This document shows, piece after piece, positions 12,042-23,059 of a stretch of DNA of 64,000 nt. The notes beneath the pieces are model-generated. The model was given only the letters and a program-made list of their open reading frames with translations, made no database searches and was not told the origin of the DNA. Positions within the stretch are counted from its first letter, which is position 1, and every line of letters starts with the position of its first letter. Where the stretch lies: the NCBI RefSeq assembly GCF_018873765.1, contig NC_057919.1:21554698-21618697 (forward strand). Direction: 5' to 3'. The DNA comes from Telopea speciosissima. Taxonomy: Eukaryota > Streptophyta > Magnoliopsida > Proteales > Proteaceae. The position numbers were made by a program, and so were the translations under genes.

Positions 12042-12074
<33 letters not shown>

Positions 12075-14360
12075 TTCTTGCAATTGCAGCTGATACGAAT
12101 TGAGGCTTTCTTCTTCAATTTACATATCTTGGAAAACTTCTTGTTGTTAGTGAATGGATATAGCCCTTTTTTGTGAGCCCAAGCTCTATAAATGAACTTA
12201 TCTGCCTATATATGTATGGTCATATGACTACCAGTTCTTCACATGACTATGTATTTGCTACCAAGAGCCCTATTCAATGTTAAATAATACTGATAAGAGT
12301 ACTAAAAGTTTTGATTTCTGTTCTATCCAAATTATGGCATTGGTTTTGTATCATGTCAGTTTGTTTGTTTTGCAATTCTTCTGTTGTATACAAATCATTG
12401 CATCTGTTTTCTATCATGTTAATTTGTTTCTTATGTCAGTGATATCAGATATTGATGGATTCATGTTTATCATGGGTTAAGTCAGGAGCAAAACGCAAAC
12501 TGTGCAGAGAAATCATAAACCTTCTTCATGAGATTAGGGACTTCAAAGTTCAAACTTGAATTACCTTTATAAACGAATCTACTGCACGGTAAAGTCCGTC
12601 ATCACAAGTTCTCGCTGATTCGGGCAAGGCCTCTGCTAAGACCTGGAACTTTGTCAAGGAAAGGTTTCTGTCTCTGGCTACTTCTGTAAGGTAACTATCG
12701 ACGAGCCTTGCCACTCTCATCTTTGCATTAGGTGGATTACTTCTGGGATTCCCTTCATATGTTTGCTTCTCGGAGAAAGACTGCCCACTTGGACTCAAAG
12801 GTTCTGCCTGTTCCTGAACCAAAAAATGTTCCAAAAGCCTATGAACAAGATCCACATCATATAAGGTCTCACTCTTGTTATATGAAGGAATAAGCAGGTC
12901 AGGCAAAGTAGCCTGTTCAAACTGCATTCCCACACGTTTCTCCAATTCAGTTACCAGAGCAGGTGCAACCTTCAACATGTTTGCCATTCTCAAAAGCCGA
13001 AGAAGGAAACTGCATGTAACACTATCCTTCTGTGGGGGGATTATGCTAATGAGACTCTCAATGATCATCCTTTGTTCTCTGATCGGAACACCTGGTGGAT
13101 CATCTTTGTTTCCTGCAACAATCATGTGAAGCCCATCTCTCCAACTATCATTATTATCTCTGCTGTTACTTGCTTCCTCTGCCATACCTGCTTTTATCAA
13201 TCCTGGGAGCCATTTGGATGCATAATGCATAATTGCAGCTCCAATTAACTCAAATCTCATTCCCTTCACCTTGATTGCTGTAATAACCCTGACAAAGTGA
13301 TCAATCCTGAGAATTGAAACATCTTCAAACCACCAATCTGGAGGAACCTGTTGATTCCTATTAGGACTTGATTCTTTCATCTCAATCCAGCTTGGACTAG
13401 AGACCTTTGTGGGTCTTCCTGTATAAGCCCACCTGATACCTCTTGGATTGGCACAGGCCTTCCAAGCAATGGACTCGCTGCACCTACGTACAATCTGGAG
13501 GTTTTCTGCCCATGGAGAGAGTGGCTCACAACTCTTCAACACTAGAATTGAGTCTCTCCATGAAGACAATACCACATAACTCAGAAAGGCTTCAGTTTTG
13601 AATATGAGGTTTCCTTCTTCTAAATCCTCTGTCATCTCAAGATACTCTGCAGCACATCTAAGGCCTGAGATATTTGCAACTGTGAGATCAACTGCAATCC
13701 CATAGCAGAATTTTGCTGCAAGCACAAATGCATCAGCTCCACCTGGAAGGTCGTCCACTATTATCTTCTTCAGCTCTGCATCCCTTGACTCGTATATGAG
13801 TCTGTTCATCCTTCCACTCCGAGAAAGCAAGGGATACTTACAATGCACAAACAAGAAGGAAAAATAATTAAAACTTAAAAAAATTACAAACCCAAAAAGG
13901 AATCCATATATTTTCCCAATTTCAAATTATAAAAACCCCAGATCAATTCATCTCCAATTTCAAATTTCAAATTTCAAATTTCAAACATCCCCCCCCCCCT
14001 ATCAGTTAATCTATGATCTCAATTTTAGAAGCTTGGATAAGTGTCCGGAAAGTAGAGAACCAACAATTAAAACTTCTGTACAGAGAAGAAACTACCTTGT
14101 GTAAGTGGAAACTAACATCTCCAACTTGTAATAGAACATCACTTGGAATATCTGAAGCAACGTACCTATTTACAGGACAACACCACCTTGCTTTAGGAGG
14201 CTGAGATTTTCACAGAAATGATGAAAGAATTTATCTAGTTAAATTACCATGATTGATCCTTTCGCTCGAACCCATTAGTCTCAACTCCATGCTGACTTGA
14301 ACTGAGGACTCCATCTCCATACTCTCTTCCCCCAACTGACTCGTTCTCTGATTTCCACAT
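11459..14360 (-). CDS. NPH3: NPH3, phototropin-signalling BTB/NPH3-domain protein (4 exons)
   Basis: The complete gene is on the minus strand. Exon 1 is 14248-14360, exon 2 14096-14165, exon 3 12565-13836 and exon 4 11459-12007. All introns are GT-AG, and the product is 667 residues. NPH3 is a plasma-membrane adaptor for phototropins and a CUL3 substrate adaptor in phototropism. The N-terminus ([21 protein letters not shown]) closely matches Arabidopsis NPH3. The BTB region covers about residues 38-140 ([20 protein letters not shown], then [19 protein letters not shown]), followed by the NPH3 domain ([17 protein letters not shown], then [19 protein letters not shown]) and a C-terminal coiled coil near residues 565-615. 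The last residues are RRWRNSIS. The antepenultimate Ser (665) matches the phot1-dependent 14-3-3 site known as S744 in Arabidopsis. The protein is shorter than the 746-residue Arabidopsis form because the glycine-rich linkers are reduced. Confidence 0.95.
13951..13985. repeat. AAATTTC microsatellite in an NPH3 intron
   Basis: About four copies of a CAAATTT unit lie in the intron between exons 2 and 3, next to a C run. Confidence 0.7.
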
Positions 14361-14506
14361 GATTAGAAAATTCCAGAAAGAGATAAAGAACAAAGAACTC
14401 AACAGAAGAACAGAGCAGGAATAGATATAACAGGACGGATAAAGAGAAGCTTTGGTGAAGAAGAAGAGGAAGAAGTCATAGAACACATGGGCTTCTTGGG
14501 ATTATC

Positions 14507-14513
14507 TTAAATA
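14507..14513 (-). promoter_or_regulatory. TATA-like element of NPH3
   Basis: TATTTAA on the minus strand lies about 147 bp upstream of the NPH3 ATG. That would give a leader of roughly 120 bases. This is inference from position only. Confidence 0.3.
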
Positions 14514-14519
14514 GAGCGG

Positions 14520-16372
14520 TTCTTCTAGATTTTCTAATAGTCTTACAGGCTGTGGAGTGATGGGCTTGACACAGTTTTTGGTTTTATCATCGCTTTTACT
14601 CTGGCTTTCTGATACTGTCTCCTACATAAAGAATGGAGATTTTGATCCTCTGTTTCCTTTTAGCTTCCTTTTCTCAATTTTTGTGCAATCCATCCCATTC
14701 TACACGATTTCTCTCTATTCTTTCTACTACTACTACTGCTGCTATTTTAATTGTTAGTTTTATGATCCCAACAAACATACCCCGTTTGGTGAGAAGAATA
14801 ACGTACTTTACATTAATTGCTGGGAGATTCAACTACAGAATTACGAATTGCTACTGTGGAGGAGTGTGGACCAATGACAGACAGGTAAACTAACTACTTT
14901 TTTTCTTTTTTCTTTTTCTTGGTGGTAACTAAGAACTAACTACTAGGGCACTGTTTGTGAACTGTTTGTGATTCGTTACATCTCCTGCAACTTCAAATGC
15001 CACACAAGGAACACATATTTCACTCCCCAAGGATTAAAATATAACATTTTCTGAATTTTATCAAATGGGTTTTCGTATTTCCATGTAATTATTTCAAGGG
15101 GAAACTAAGTGGGTAGTTCTAGATGGACCAGGAATCATTAAATGGCTTGCTGGGTTTATGTGAACTGTGAATGCATGTCAGGATTGAGCTTGGCCATGCA
15201 AAGGATCCTATGAAAATAATTTGTTGATCTAGGTTTGCCCCTACTCAATCTGGACCATCACTTTAGTTTTGTCACTACCCTAAAGTCCCTTTGTCTTCTG
15301 CTAAAGATGTAAATGGAAATCAGGAGCTCAAAAATCAATTTTCAGTGTCTCATCTTATGGTAAGAAAATTCTGTGGGTCCTACCCCATGGAATGGATGAG
15401 AAACCTAAAAATTGGATTCAAGATGAAAAATCTAAGATTTTCAAAATCTTTGATTTATTAGCCGATCCCATTTAGTTGAGATAAGATTGTGGTTGTTTTA
15501 TAGGTAAGTATTATTGATATTCTGTTTTTTTTATTGATTAAAACTAAAAGAAGAAAACAATTGACAAAAAAATGAAGATCAAACATGAATCATGGGCGAT
15601 TCAAAAGAGGGTTGCAGGAACCATCAGACATTGGAATCACTCTTGACCAATTCTCTTCAATTGGCAAAATTGATTGATTCAATTTTGATTCTTCAAACCA
15701 TGTTCTAGTAGAATCACCAGGAAAAAAATGAGTTCTCAATGAAGAAGAAATCTTTCTCATCATCAGACACCATTTTTCCTTCAACATCATTAAGTCTTTA
15801 ACTTGTCTCGTTTGTTTGACGGATAAAAAGGGGTGGAAAACTTGTGAGGATGGGTCTCACATGTTGTGGGTTGGGTTGACAAGAAAAGAAAAGAAAAGGA
15901 AATAATGGAATATGTATTTTGTAATGGGATGAGAGAGAGAAGAAATGGACATGGGTGGGACTCCATGGGAAAAAAAGGAAATACGAAGAGGATAGAGATA
16001 GATTCAAAAGTAACTTTTCCATGAATAATGTCAAAGTCCTATCATGCTCCGTTTGTTTAGAAAGGAGGTTGGGGGTGAGATTGTTAGGAAGATGGAACCC
16101 ACATGTTGGAAGAGTTTTGTTAGGGTGGAAATGTTGAGATAGACATGAGATAAAGTTACTTTTTCCATGAATAGCAACCAAAGTCAAATTGTTGGGACTT
16201 TGGATAATAGTAGTATTTTGAAGTACCACATTAGCAGACAAAGCAATTAATGATGTCCCCTGAGCTTTTGTAAGTTCTCCCTCCCCCCCAAATTAACCAA
16301 ACAATATTGGGGCGGAATTTTGAAGTGCCATATCAGTATTTTTCCATCCCAATTTTCCGAATTTTTATGTTC
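14520..16372. other. NPH3 upstream DNA and intergenic sequence
   Basis: This holds the likely NPH3 promoter and AT-rich intergenic DNA. Positions about 15800-16150 contain short repeated phrases (CGTTTGTTT, CCATGAATA, AAAGTAACTTTT) in both orientations, suggesting degraded MITE sequence. No gene is recognised. Confidence 0.4.
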
Positions 16373-16524
16373 TCAATTACACTGCTTGTACTTGACCGTC
16401 AAGTACATCTAATAGAGGGAGGTGGACCCCACCTTGGGCAGTGTGTTCGGGCAGGGGGTAAGATAGTCATTTCTGCCTCCTCTGTTAGATGTACTTGAGT
16501 CAAGTACGGGCAGTGTAATTGAGA
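16373..16524. mobile_element. hairpin MITE, family A-like
   Basis: The arms CTCAATTACACTGC and CAAGTACATCTAA are matched in reverse complement at the right end (GGCAGTGTAATTGAG). The loop carries GGGCAGTGTGTTCGGGCAG, the same loop wording as the hairpin at 6731-6900, although the arms are unrelated. Confidence 0.8.
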
Positions 16525-16823
16525 GGATAAAGATCTCAATTCTCCCACCCCAACTAAGTCCCCTCTAAATAAACAGGGCATGAAAGTGAATAGGGTGGGA
16601 AAAAGATGGATACCACCCCACGAGATAAGAATAAATGCATTTAATGAGCTTGTCTGAAAGTGTCTCACCCCATCTAACCAAACAGTCACATTTTATGGTA
16701 GTTTGTAGAAAACAAGTACAAGTTTCCCACATTTTTTTTTTTTTTCTCACTTTTCTCTGTTAAATAAATAGGGCCAGGGAACAGGACTCGTGTATCACAT
16801 GTACACCAAGTTAGTTAGAGAGG

Positions 16824-17319
16824 CAGGGCAGCCATCGGTGGGGTATGCAGGTCATCTAACGCTTCATTCATTTGCTGTTTTTTTTATGGGAATTGGTTAG
16901 AACTTTGCTCTAGTAGTAGAAGCTCTTGTTGTCTGATATGTGCTCTTGACTGCATCAAACATGAGCATTTTTTTTTTGGTTGAACATCAAACATGAGCAT
17001 TAAAAAGTTGATCATTGAGAGCGACAATTTGCTGGTCATTAACATCTCAGCAAAAATTGCCGATCCACCCCCTAGAGAATTGAATCAATCATTTCGGATT
17101 GCTGGGAACTTTCTCATAGATTTGATAAAGTCATCTTAATGCACACACTAAGAGAAGCCAACGCAGTTGCGGACTGTTTAGCATCTTTGAGAGCAAGATC
17201 TCTATGCCACAGTATTTGGCATGTTTCGCCGCCTCATTGTATTTTGCTTTTGTTGTACGCTGACTCTTCGGGAACATTGTTCCCTCGTTAAATAAATTTT
17301 CTTATAAAAAAAAAAAAGT
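16824..17319 (+). mobile_element. 5'-truncated LINE tail with poly(A) and 16-bp target duplication
   Basis: AAGTTAGTTAGAGAGG occurs at 16808-16823 and again at 17320-17335. The right copy directly follows AATAAATTTTCTTATAAAAAAAA, a LINE-style tail. The interior encodes the end of an RNase H-like domain: IESDNLLV, then HTLREANAVADCLASL, the usual plant LINE C-terminus. Only the last ~500 bp were inserted, which is typical of incomplete reverse transcription. Confidence 0.85.
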
Positions 17320-17335
17320 AAGTTAGTTAGAGAGG

Positions 17336-17964
17336 GGAGGGGGGTGGGGACCATGAATGAATTGGTCTGTGGTCTGCCTAGAAGCCATTATTAGCTTCAT
17401 TGAGTGATTCCTGACCATATATATGATCCGTAGGCTTTTTCCTCTGAAGGGTTTTTATAGATTAATTAATTTGATTGAATGAGAATGAGACTTTTATTTC
17501 TTTTGATTTCCAACCCTTTACACCTCATTGGATGAGAAACTCATTAAATGTTTTTTTGTCATTATCCATTGCTAGCCTCTAATGTCAAATATACAGTAGG
17601 GATCCTATGGATGCTTTCCTCATAAAAGAAACCGGGTATTTGTATTGGCACATATTCATATCTGCTTGGTCTCGTCCAGTACACTCAGACACATGGGTGG
17701 TAAAATGACCACCTTGCCCCCATATTAGATGCTTGGGTATGCGTTTCCATTAGTCTCTGCACTGGTGCAAGGGACACGCGACCAAATAGCATTATATATA
17801 TATAATGCTACCTGAGCTCGTGCAGTGTGTTACCCAGACACGAGTGCGGTCCCATGAAAAAGTGAAAATTTTCAGGGGTGCATCAATCATTTCACGTGTC
17901 TTTGTGTCTAGGCGCAGGGGCATCGCATCACACGATGCACGTGCTTAAATAGTATTCTTAGGAT
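17336..17964. other. intergenic DNA with MITE-like wording
   Basis: No gene is recognised. Phrases such as ACACATGGGTGGTAAAATGACC and GTGTCTAGGCGCAGGGGCA (17690-17930) belong to the same low-complexity vocabulary as the family-D elements, and an (AT)n stretch lies near 17792. Confidence 0.35.
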
Positions 17965-18113
17965 CGTCTCCAGGGAGTCCAACGCCCAGGGTGCTGCCAA
18001 GGGGCATTCAACGGCTGAGTTGTGTTGCACACATCTGGGCGCACGTTTAGGGATGTGTGCGGCACAGCCCAACGGCTGATAGCACCCTGGGCGTGCTGAG
18101 CTCCCTGGAGACG
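17965..18113. mobile_element. hairpin MITE
   Basis: The left arm CGTCTCCAGGGAG, followed by CAACGCCCAGGGTGCT, is mirrored by AGCACCCTGGGCGT and CTCCCTGGAGACG at the right. The loop contains ACATCTGGGCGCACGTT. The arms are specific to this copy within the window. Confidence 0.8.
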
Positions 18114-19730
18114 AACTAAATTTCTTTTCCTTATATATATACTATACATACCAATCAGCCAATGCCACCCAAGCTCAATCTGATTTTAGAAGTTTCATTC
18201 ATTTCCACATGTTCAACCCTAGAACTACACAAGTAGGGTTTGAAATCGGAAATTATTTCTTTCCCTTGGTGCTCTATTGTTGGAATAAGACATGTTCTTG
18301 GGGAAGTTCTCATACCACACCATTAGGGAAGAGAGAGTGTCATTGGAAAATCCACATGATCAAGATGTGAGAAGACATTAGACAGGGTGGAACATGAATT
18401 TAATAAGCCGTATGGATCCATTTCGACCTAGATTGACCCAAGATGAATACCCTTATTTTTCTTTAAAAATCATTTTTTTTTTTTTTACTTTTCTATTCTT
18501 GGTCCATACTATACATTGATATGGGATTGGCCAGGAAAGTCAATATTGATATGGATCGGCCAATTCAATACCGATTCCTCAATCCATGCGTAGAAACTGG
18601 GAAAGCCTCCCCACACAATTGTTTGCATTTCCTATCGCAATCGTGGAAGAAGATAGAAGAAGAAAAAGAGTGGGTGGGAGCAAAAATGTAAAAAAATGGT
18701 ATATAAATGAGCAATGAACACTATTTTGGATAGTTCTGTAAACCCAAACTCAAAATAGTGTATTTTTTATTAATTAAAACAAGAAGTGGTTAATTTTGTA
18801 AACACAAACCTTACAATGGTTAATCAAGTAATTTTTCCAACTTCAAACTAGTAAATTACTATTGTCTATCAGGGTGTCAAAGTCAAACGGAATGGTTATA
18901 AATAAATGAGACGTTTTCTTACCGATTCTGGTCTCAAGGGGGCCCATCCCAAAAGCATACCATTTACTAAATGTTCCCAAAATTAGGATCCGATCCCATT
19001 TTAATAATGGGAATGTGTCATTCCGATTTCTTAACAGTGCTAATCACTCAAAGTCTCAATCAATCTCTTACCCCAAAAAAAAAAAACTCAATCAATCAAA
19101 TATGTATAAAAATTTTCCAAGCAAACAAATAATTGAATATATTTTTGAAAATAAAATAATCAAATATCAATTCTGAATAATACAATTACTTAACTAAGCC
19201 CAAAATAATTGATAACCATTAGATTTTCTTTGTGATTTCAATATAACTCTTATATAAGTTATAACTATTAAGTATTAATTAATCCTAAATAAGGAATTTA
19301 GGCATGTTAAACAGATCCTAGCAGTTCCATTTCTAGTTAGTTCCTTATTGAGCCTTTTCGGTTTTGGACGTGTTGGGAAACTCGTCCTAGAATCGTCCTA
19401 TCCCATATCTAAGGGGCCGATTCTAGGATTTTTGGGACTAATTACGGCTTATTTTGATCCGATCTAGATTGGAATTCACATAGACCGATTTGACCTCTGA
19501 TTCTAAATTTAAAATACTTGAGAGGTAGACCTAGGGTTTGAATAATCAAATCCGATTAAGATCGACATAGGCTGATCCCGATTCCAGCCAATCCAGATCG
19601 GGCCAATCTTGTACGAAAACTAGAGTTTAGGGGGGGGGGGACAAAGTGCTTCATGCATATCTGAATCCAACTCTGGAGGGGGTGTGTACCACGTTTGGAG
19701 CATTACCATGAGATATTTATTATAAAAAAA
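18114..19730. other. AT-rich intergenic DNA
   Basis: No coding sequence is recognised. A hAT-like left end may begin near 18889 (CAGGGTGTCAAAGTCAAACGG), but no right end was found. GATCCGAT/GATTGG-rich text at 18520-18600 and 19420-19610 suggests fragments of a repeat family. Confidence 0.4.
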
Positions 19731-19920
19731 AATCCTCTCCAATTCCTTTGGAGTTGAGAGCTCGACATGTGGAAGATATCAAATCCAATGGTGCTAAACT
19801 CGAGGAAAAAAAAACTGGGTCAATTGAGCTCAGCACCATTGGATTTAGCACCTTCCACGTGTCGAGCTATCAGCCTTGAACTACACCGCACTGCACTATT
19901 AGGGAATTAGAGAGGATTTT
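19731..19920. mobile_element. hairpin MITE, family B
   Basis: It starts AATCCTCTCCAATTCC and ends GGAATTAGAGAGGATT, with the subterminal arms CTCGACATGTGGAAG and CTTCCACGTGTCGAG. The AATCCTCTCCAATTCC terminus is shared with copies near 30495-30628, 32921-33080 and 40651-40847. Confidence 0.75.
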
Positions 19921-19947
19921 AATCCTTTATTATTAGGCTAAATGTTT

Positions 19948-20103
19948 CTCTGTGCTGCGGGCACAGGCTACACCCAAACCCATGGGGTATGGGCAAAATG
20001 ACCGCCCCACCCTACCCCCCCGCCCCCCCGCCCCGCCCCTAGAATGGTAGAAATACCACCCCCATGTGTCTGGGCGCAGCTTGCACTGCGACGTAGAGAA
20101 CAT
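19948..20103. mobile_element. MITE, family D
   Basis: GTTTCTCTGTGCTGCGGGCACAGG at the left and GCACTGCGACGTAGAGAACAT at the right are inverted, and the centre has CATGTGTCTGGGCGCAGC. A relative lies at 59506-59645. Confidence 0.6.
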
Positions 20104-20695
20104 CGATGTTAACCGAATCTGAAAAATTCTTACTTTTGTGGATTTCAGGTCATTAAGGGACTATCCGCATAAAGAGGGGGTGTCGAGATAACACTAGAAT
20201 AGGGTGACAACTCAGAAAATAGGCTTAGAGGTAGGAAATTCGGATTCGGGTAAGCCCAAAATCTGTTTTATAATGCAAGTGCCCGTGGGGGGGGGGTCCT
20301 ATTTATAGACAAGATACGTGGAACCTCCATGTAATCTGTGGATCACTTTGAGTGGTCCATGGATCCCTTTGGGTCCTCGAATGAGTCTTGGTCCCGTTTT
20401 GGACGTCGATTCGTGTCCAGAGGCAGGATTTGTTTTGCATAATATACCGCTGGAATTATTTTTCTGAGCATTATCCAATGGTGCAGGTGTTGGTCCAAGT
20501 TTTGATAAAAAATATTTTTAATTTCAGAACAAAAACTAACCCTAATTTGGTGTTGGGGGGAGGGGAATTCCATGTAGTCTATCTAATCACTACTTTTGCA
20601 CCCTTGGCTAGCATCAAATATTTTGCACTTAAGACACTTGTGCAAACCTTATCAGGGTCATGGTAGGGTAGGTTAGATGGTTGAGTTATTCTTGA

Positions 20696-21145
20696 GAGAG
20701 ATACTTTGTCAATCTACTTCTGGTTGTCATCATTTTGGGAGTGACAAAACTTGAGGTCTACACTTGCCTTATGAGTCCATTTCTATTGGATGCCTGTGCA
20801 TGTGCTTCTATTGACTGATGACTACTGTGTTGGCGCAAGGGCCTAACGACATGGCAGCCTTCCTTTTTCCTTTTTTTTTTTTTCCTTCTTTTTGGGAGGG
20901 GCTTTTTTTTTGGGAGGTGAGAGAGATACTTTGTCAATCTACTTCTGGTTGTCATCATTTTTGGGGGTGACAAAACTCGAGGTCTACACTTGCCTTATGA
21001 GTCCATTTCTATTAGATGCCTGTGCATGTGTTCCCATTGACTGATGACTACTGTGTTGGCGCAAGGGCCTAATGACATGGCAACCTTCCTTTTTCCTTGT
21101 TTTTTTTTTTCCTTCTTTTTGGGAGGTGGGAGGGGGAGGGGGGGG
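20696..21145. repeat. tandem duplication, 225-bp unit
   Basis: The unit starting GAGAGATACTTTGTCAATC at 20696 recurs at 20921 with a few substitutions. Each unit ends in a T-rich and GGGAGG tract. No coding content is recognised. The near identity suggests a fairly recent duplication. Confidence 0.85.
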
Positions 21146-21534
21146 GGCGGAAAGGGAGTGGGGAAGAACGCTGCTAGGTTGTGTACGTAGCGTACATTAA
21201 AGCTTCCCTATGTCTATCTCTCCTTTCTCCTATGAAATAGCATTTCTACCCCCCATTGTGGGAGGAGAGATATAGATGACACATGGAGGTGCTTACATAC
21301 ACTACGCAGCCAGACATGGAATTTAATCTCTTTTTTTAGAGGAGAGTTTTCTGTCTGGAAGCATGATCATCCGTCAATACAAGATTAACGTACAAAAACA
21401 TCAATAGAGGCGAGATTTCTGCTTTTCATTAGGGAGGGGCACACATTTCATGGGACACTCCCCGGAGAAACTCCTTCCCCCCTTCTTTTTTAAGGATAAA
21501 AACCATAATATCAACATAGTGGTGGATTGTGGAT

Positions 21535-21559
21535 GGGGGGGGGGGGGGGGGGGGGGGGG
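21535..21559 (+). repeat. 25-base poly(G) run
   Basis: This is an uninterrupted run of 25 G on the plus strand. It may be a true slippage tract or may include assembly error, since such runs are hard to sequence. Confidence 0.7.
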
Positions 21560-21788
21560 AGACATTGTATTAAAAGAGTGGTGGTTCATTTTGGCACTGA
21601 GTGGTGATTGGCAGGAGGAGATTGAGGGAAAAGGAATATACTGACAAACAGCTATCCGTTTGACTCTATGATGTGTCGCTTATTATTCGCCCAACAACGA
21701 TGGAGATGATAACTATGGTCCCAACCAGATATATGTCCCCCCAAGTTTTTACTACCCCTTAATTGTAATGAAAAGAACAAAAAAATAA

Positions 21789-23049
21789 GGGTTTTTAACA
21801 AATGCTTTCCAGAAAATATCCATTTATTTAAATGCACCCCTACAATTTTTGTAATTACAAATTTTTTTTTATTTTCAAAACAGTGTAGTATTTTAGTTCA
21901 GTCCATTAATTTGAGACGTTAGACATTAGTTTCAGGGAATCTAATGACCAAAATACTCTTCTAATAAAAACCCATCAAAATTTAAAAATAAAATGATCAA
22001 ATTGTCCTCAACTTCCTTAAATCAAACTGAAATTTTTTTCCCCAAATCGTTTAGAGTTTGAACCCATCTGGAAAGCAATAGATTAGATTAAGGAATTAAT
22101 TGTCCATTTAAAATCAAACCTCCAAAACTGAAATCAAACTTCCAAAATTGAAATTGCAGTGAAGAAAATTTCCCATGAATCAAGACAAGGGATGAGGGAA
22201 TTTATTGTTGAGATCGTTAGCATCGGTCAATTTGTTGTTGTTTTGTATAATAGATTGAAATCTGCACAATTTGGGACTCTATTAACACGATTATAAGTGC
22301 ACATAATCCATTAACACGATTATAAACTTTTCAGATTATACTTATCAGCCCACAAATAATTCACTCCGGCTATTGGTATCATTAAAGAGTGGAACAGAGG
22401 AGGAAGAAACCATAAGATGAATTTTTTCCCCTCTTTGCAGAGAGAGAGGATTTGCAGGAAAGAGGTGAGGTTGTTGGGAGGGAACGAACCAGGAAGGAAG
22501 GTATTTATTATGGAAGAGAGTAAGACTGGGGATTGTGAAGGAATCGAATAGCAAGACACACACGGAGAGAGAATAGGGCACAAGCTATCTTCCAATTTCA
22601 ATTTCCCTTCACACTTCATTGACATTTGGTTCCACTTTCACGCATAAATTTGAGGGAGGTTGAAAGATTAAAGAAATGTGATCAACTAATGGGTTTGTAT
22701 TTACATGAGCATCGAAGACATCGAATGGTTTAGGATTCATCTTTCCATTTCAATTTGAAGGTTTGATTTTAGGGTTCATTTTTCTCAAATGATTTAGAAT
22801 TTGATTTTCAGTTTTAAATCTTAAACGATTTGGAGAAAATGAGGGTAATTTGATCATTTTATGTTTTAATTTAAGTGGATTTTTATCATAAGAGCATTTT
22901 GGTCATTAGATTTCTTTAAATTAACCTCTAACATTTCAAATTAATAGATTGGACTTGTTTTAAAAATAAAAAAAAAATTATAATTAAAAAAATTATAGAA
23001 ATGTATTTGGACAAATAGGCATTTTTAAAGAAGCTTTTATTAAAAACTT
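21789..23049. mobile_element. long-TIR (MULE-like) element with 9-bp target duplication
   Basis: The left arm (about 21789-22180) and right arm (about 22700-23049) are long imperfect inverted repeats. Shared pieces in reverse complement include AATCTAATGACCAAAAT, AAAATGATCAAATT and CCAAATCGTTTA. The outermost bases match as GGGTTTTTAA against AAGTTTTTAA. The 9-bp AAAAAATAA flanks both ends (21780-21788 and 23051-23059). Long TIRs and a 9-bp duplication are the Mutator-like signature. No transposase is visible, so it is non-autonomous. The roughly 500-bp centre has an open frame on the minus strand (22320-22625) of unknown origin. Confidence 0.7.
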
Positions 23050-23059
23050 AAAAAAATAA

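Noticed and set aside
14557-14893. Hydrophobic open frames upstream of NPH3
   Set aside because: They are short, of low complexity (Leu/Phe/Tyr from CT-rich DNA) and placed in the expected promoter region.
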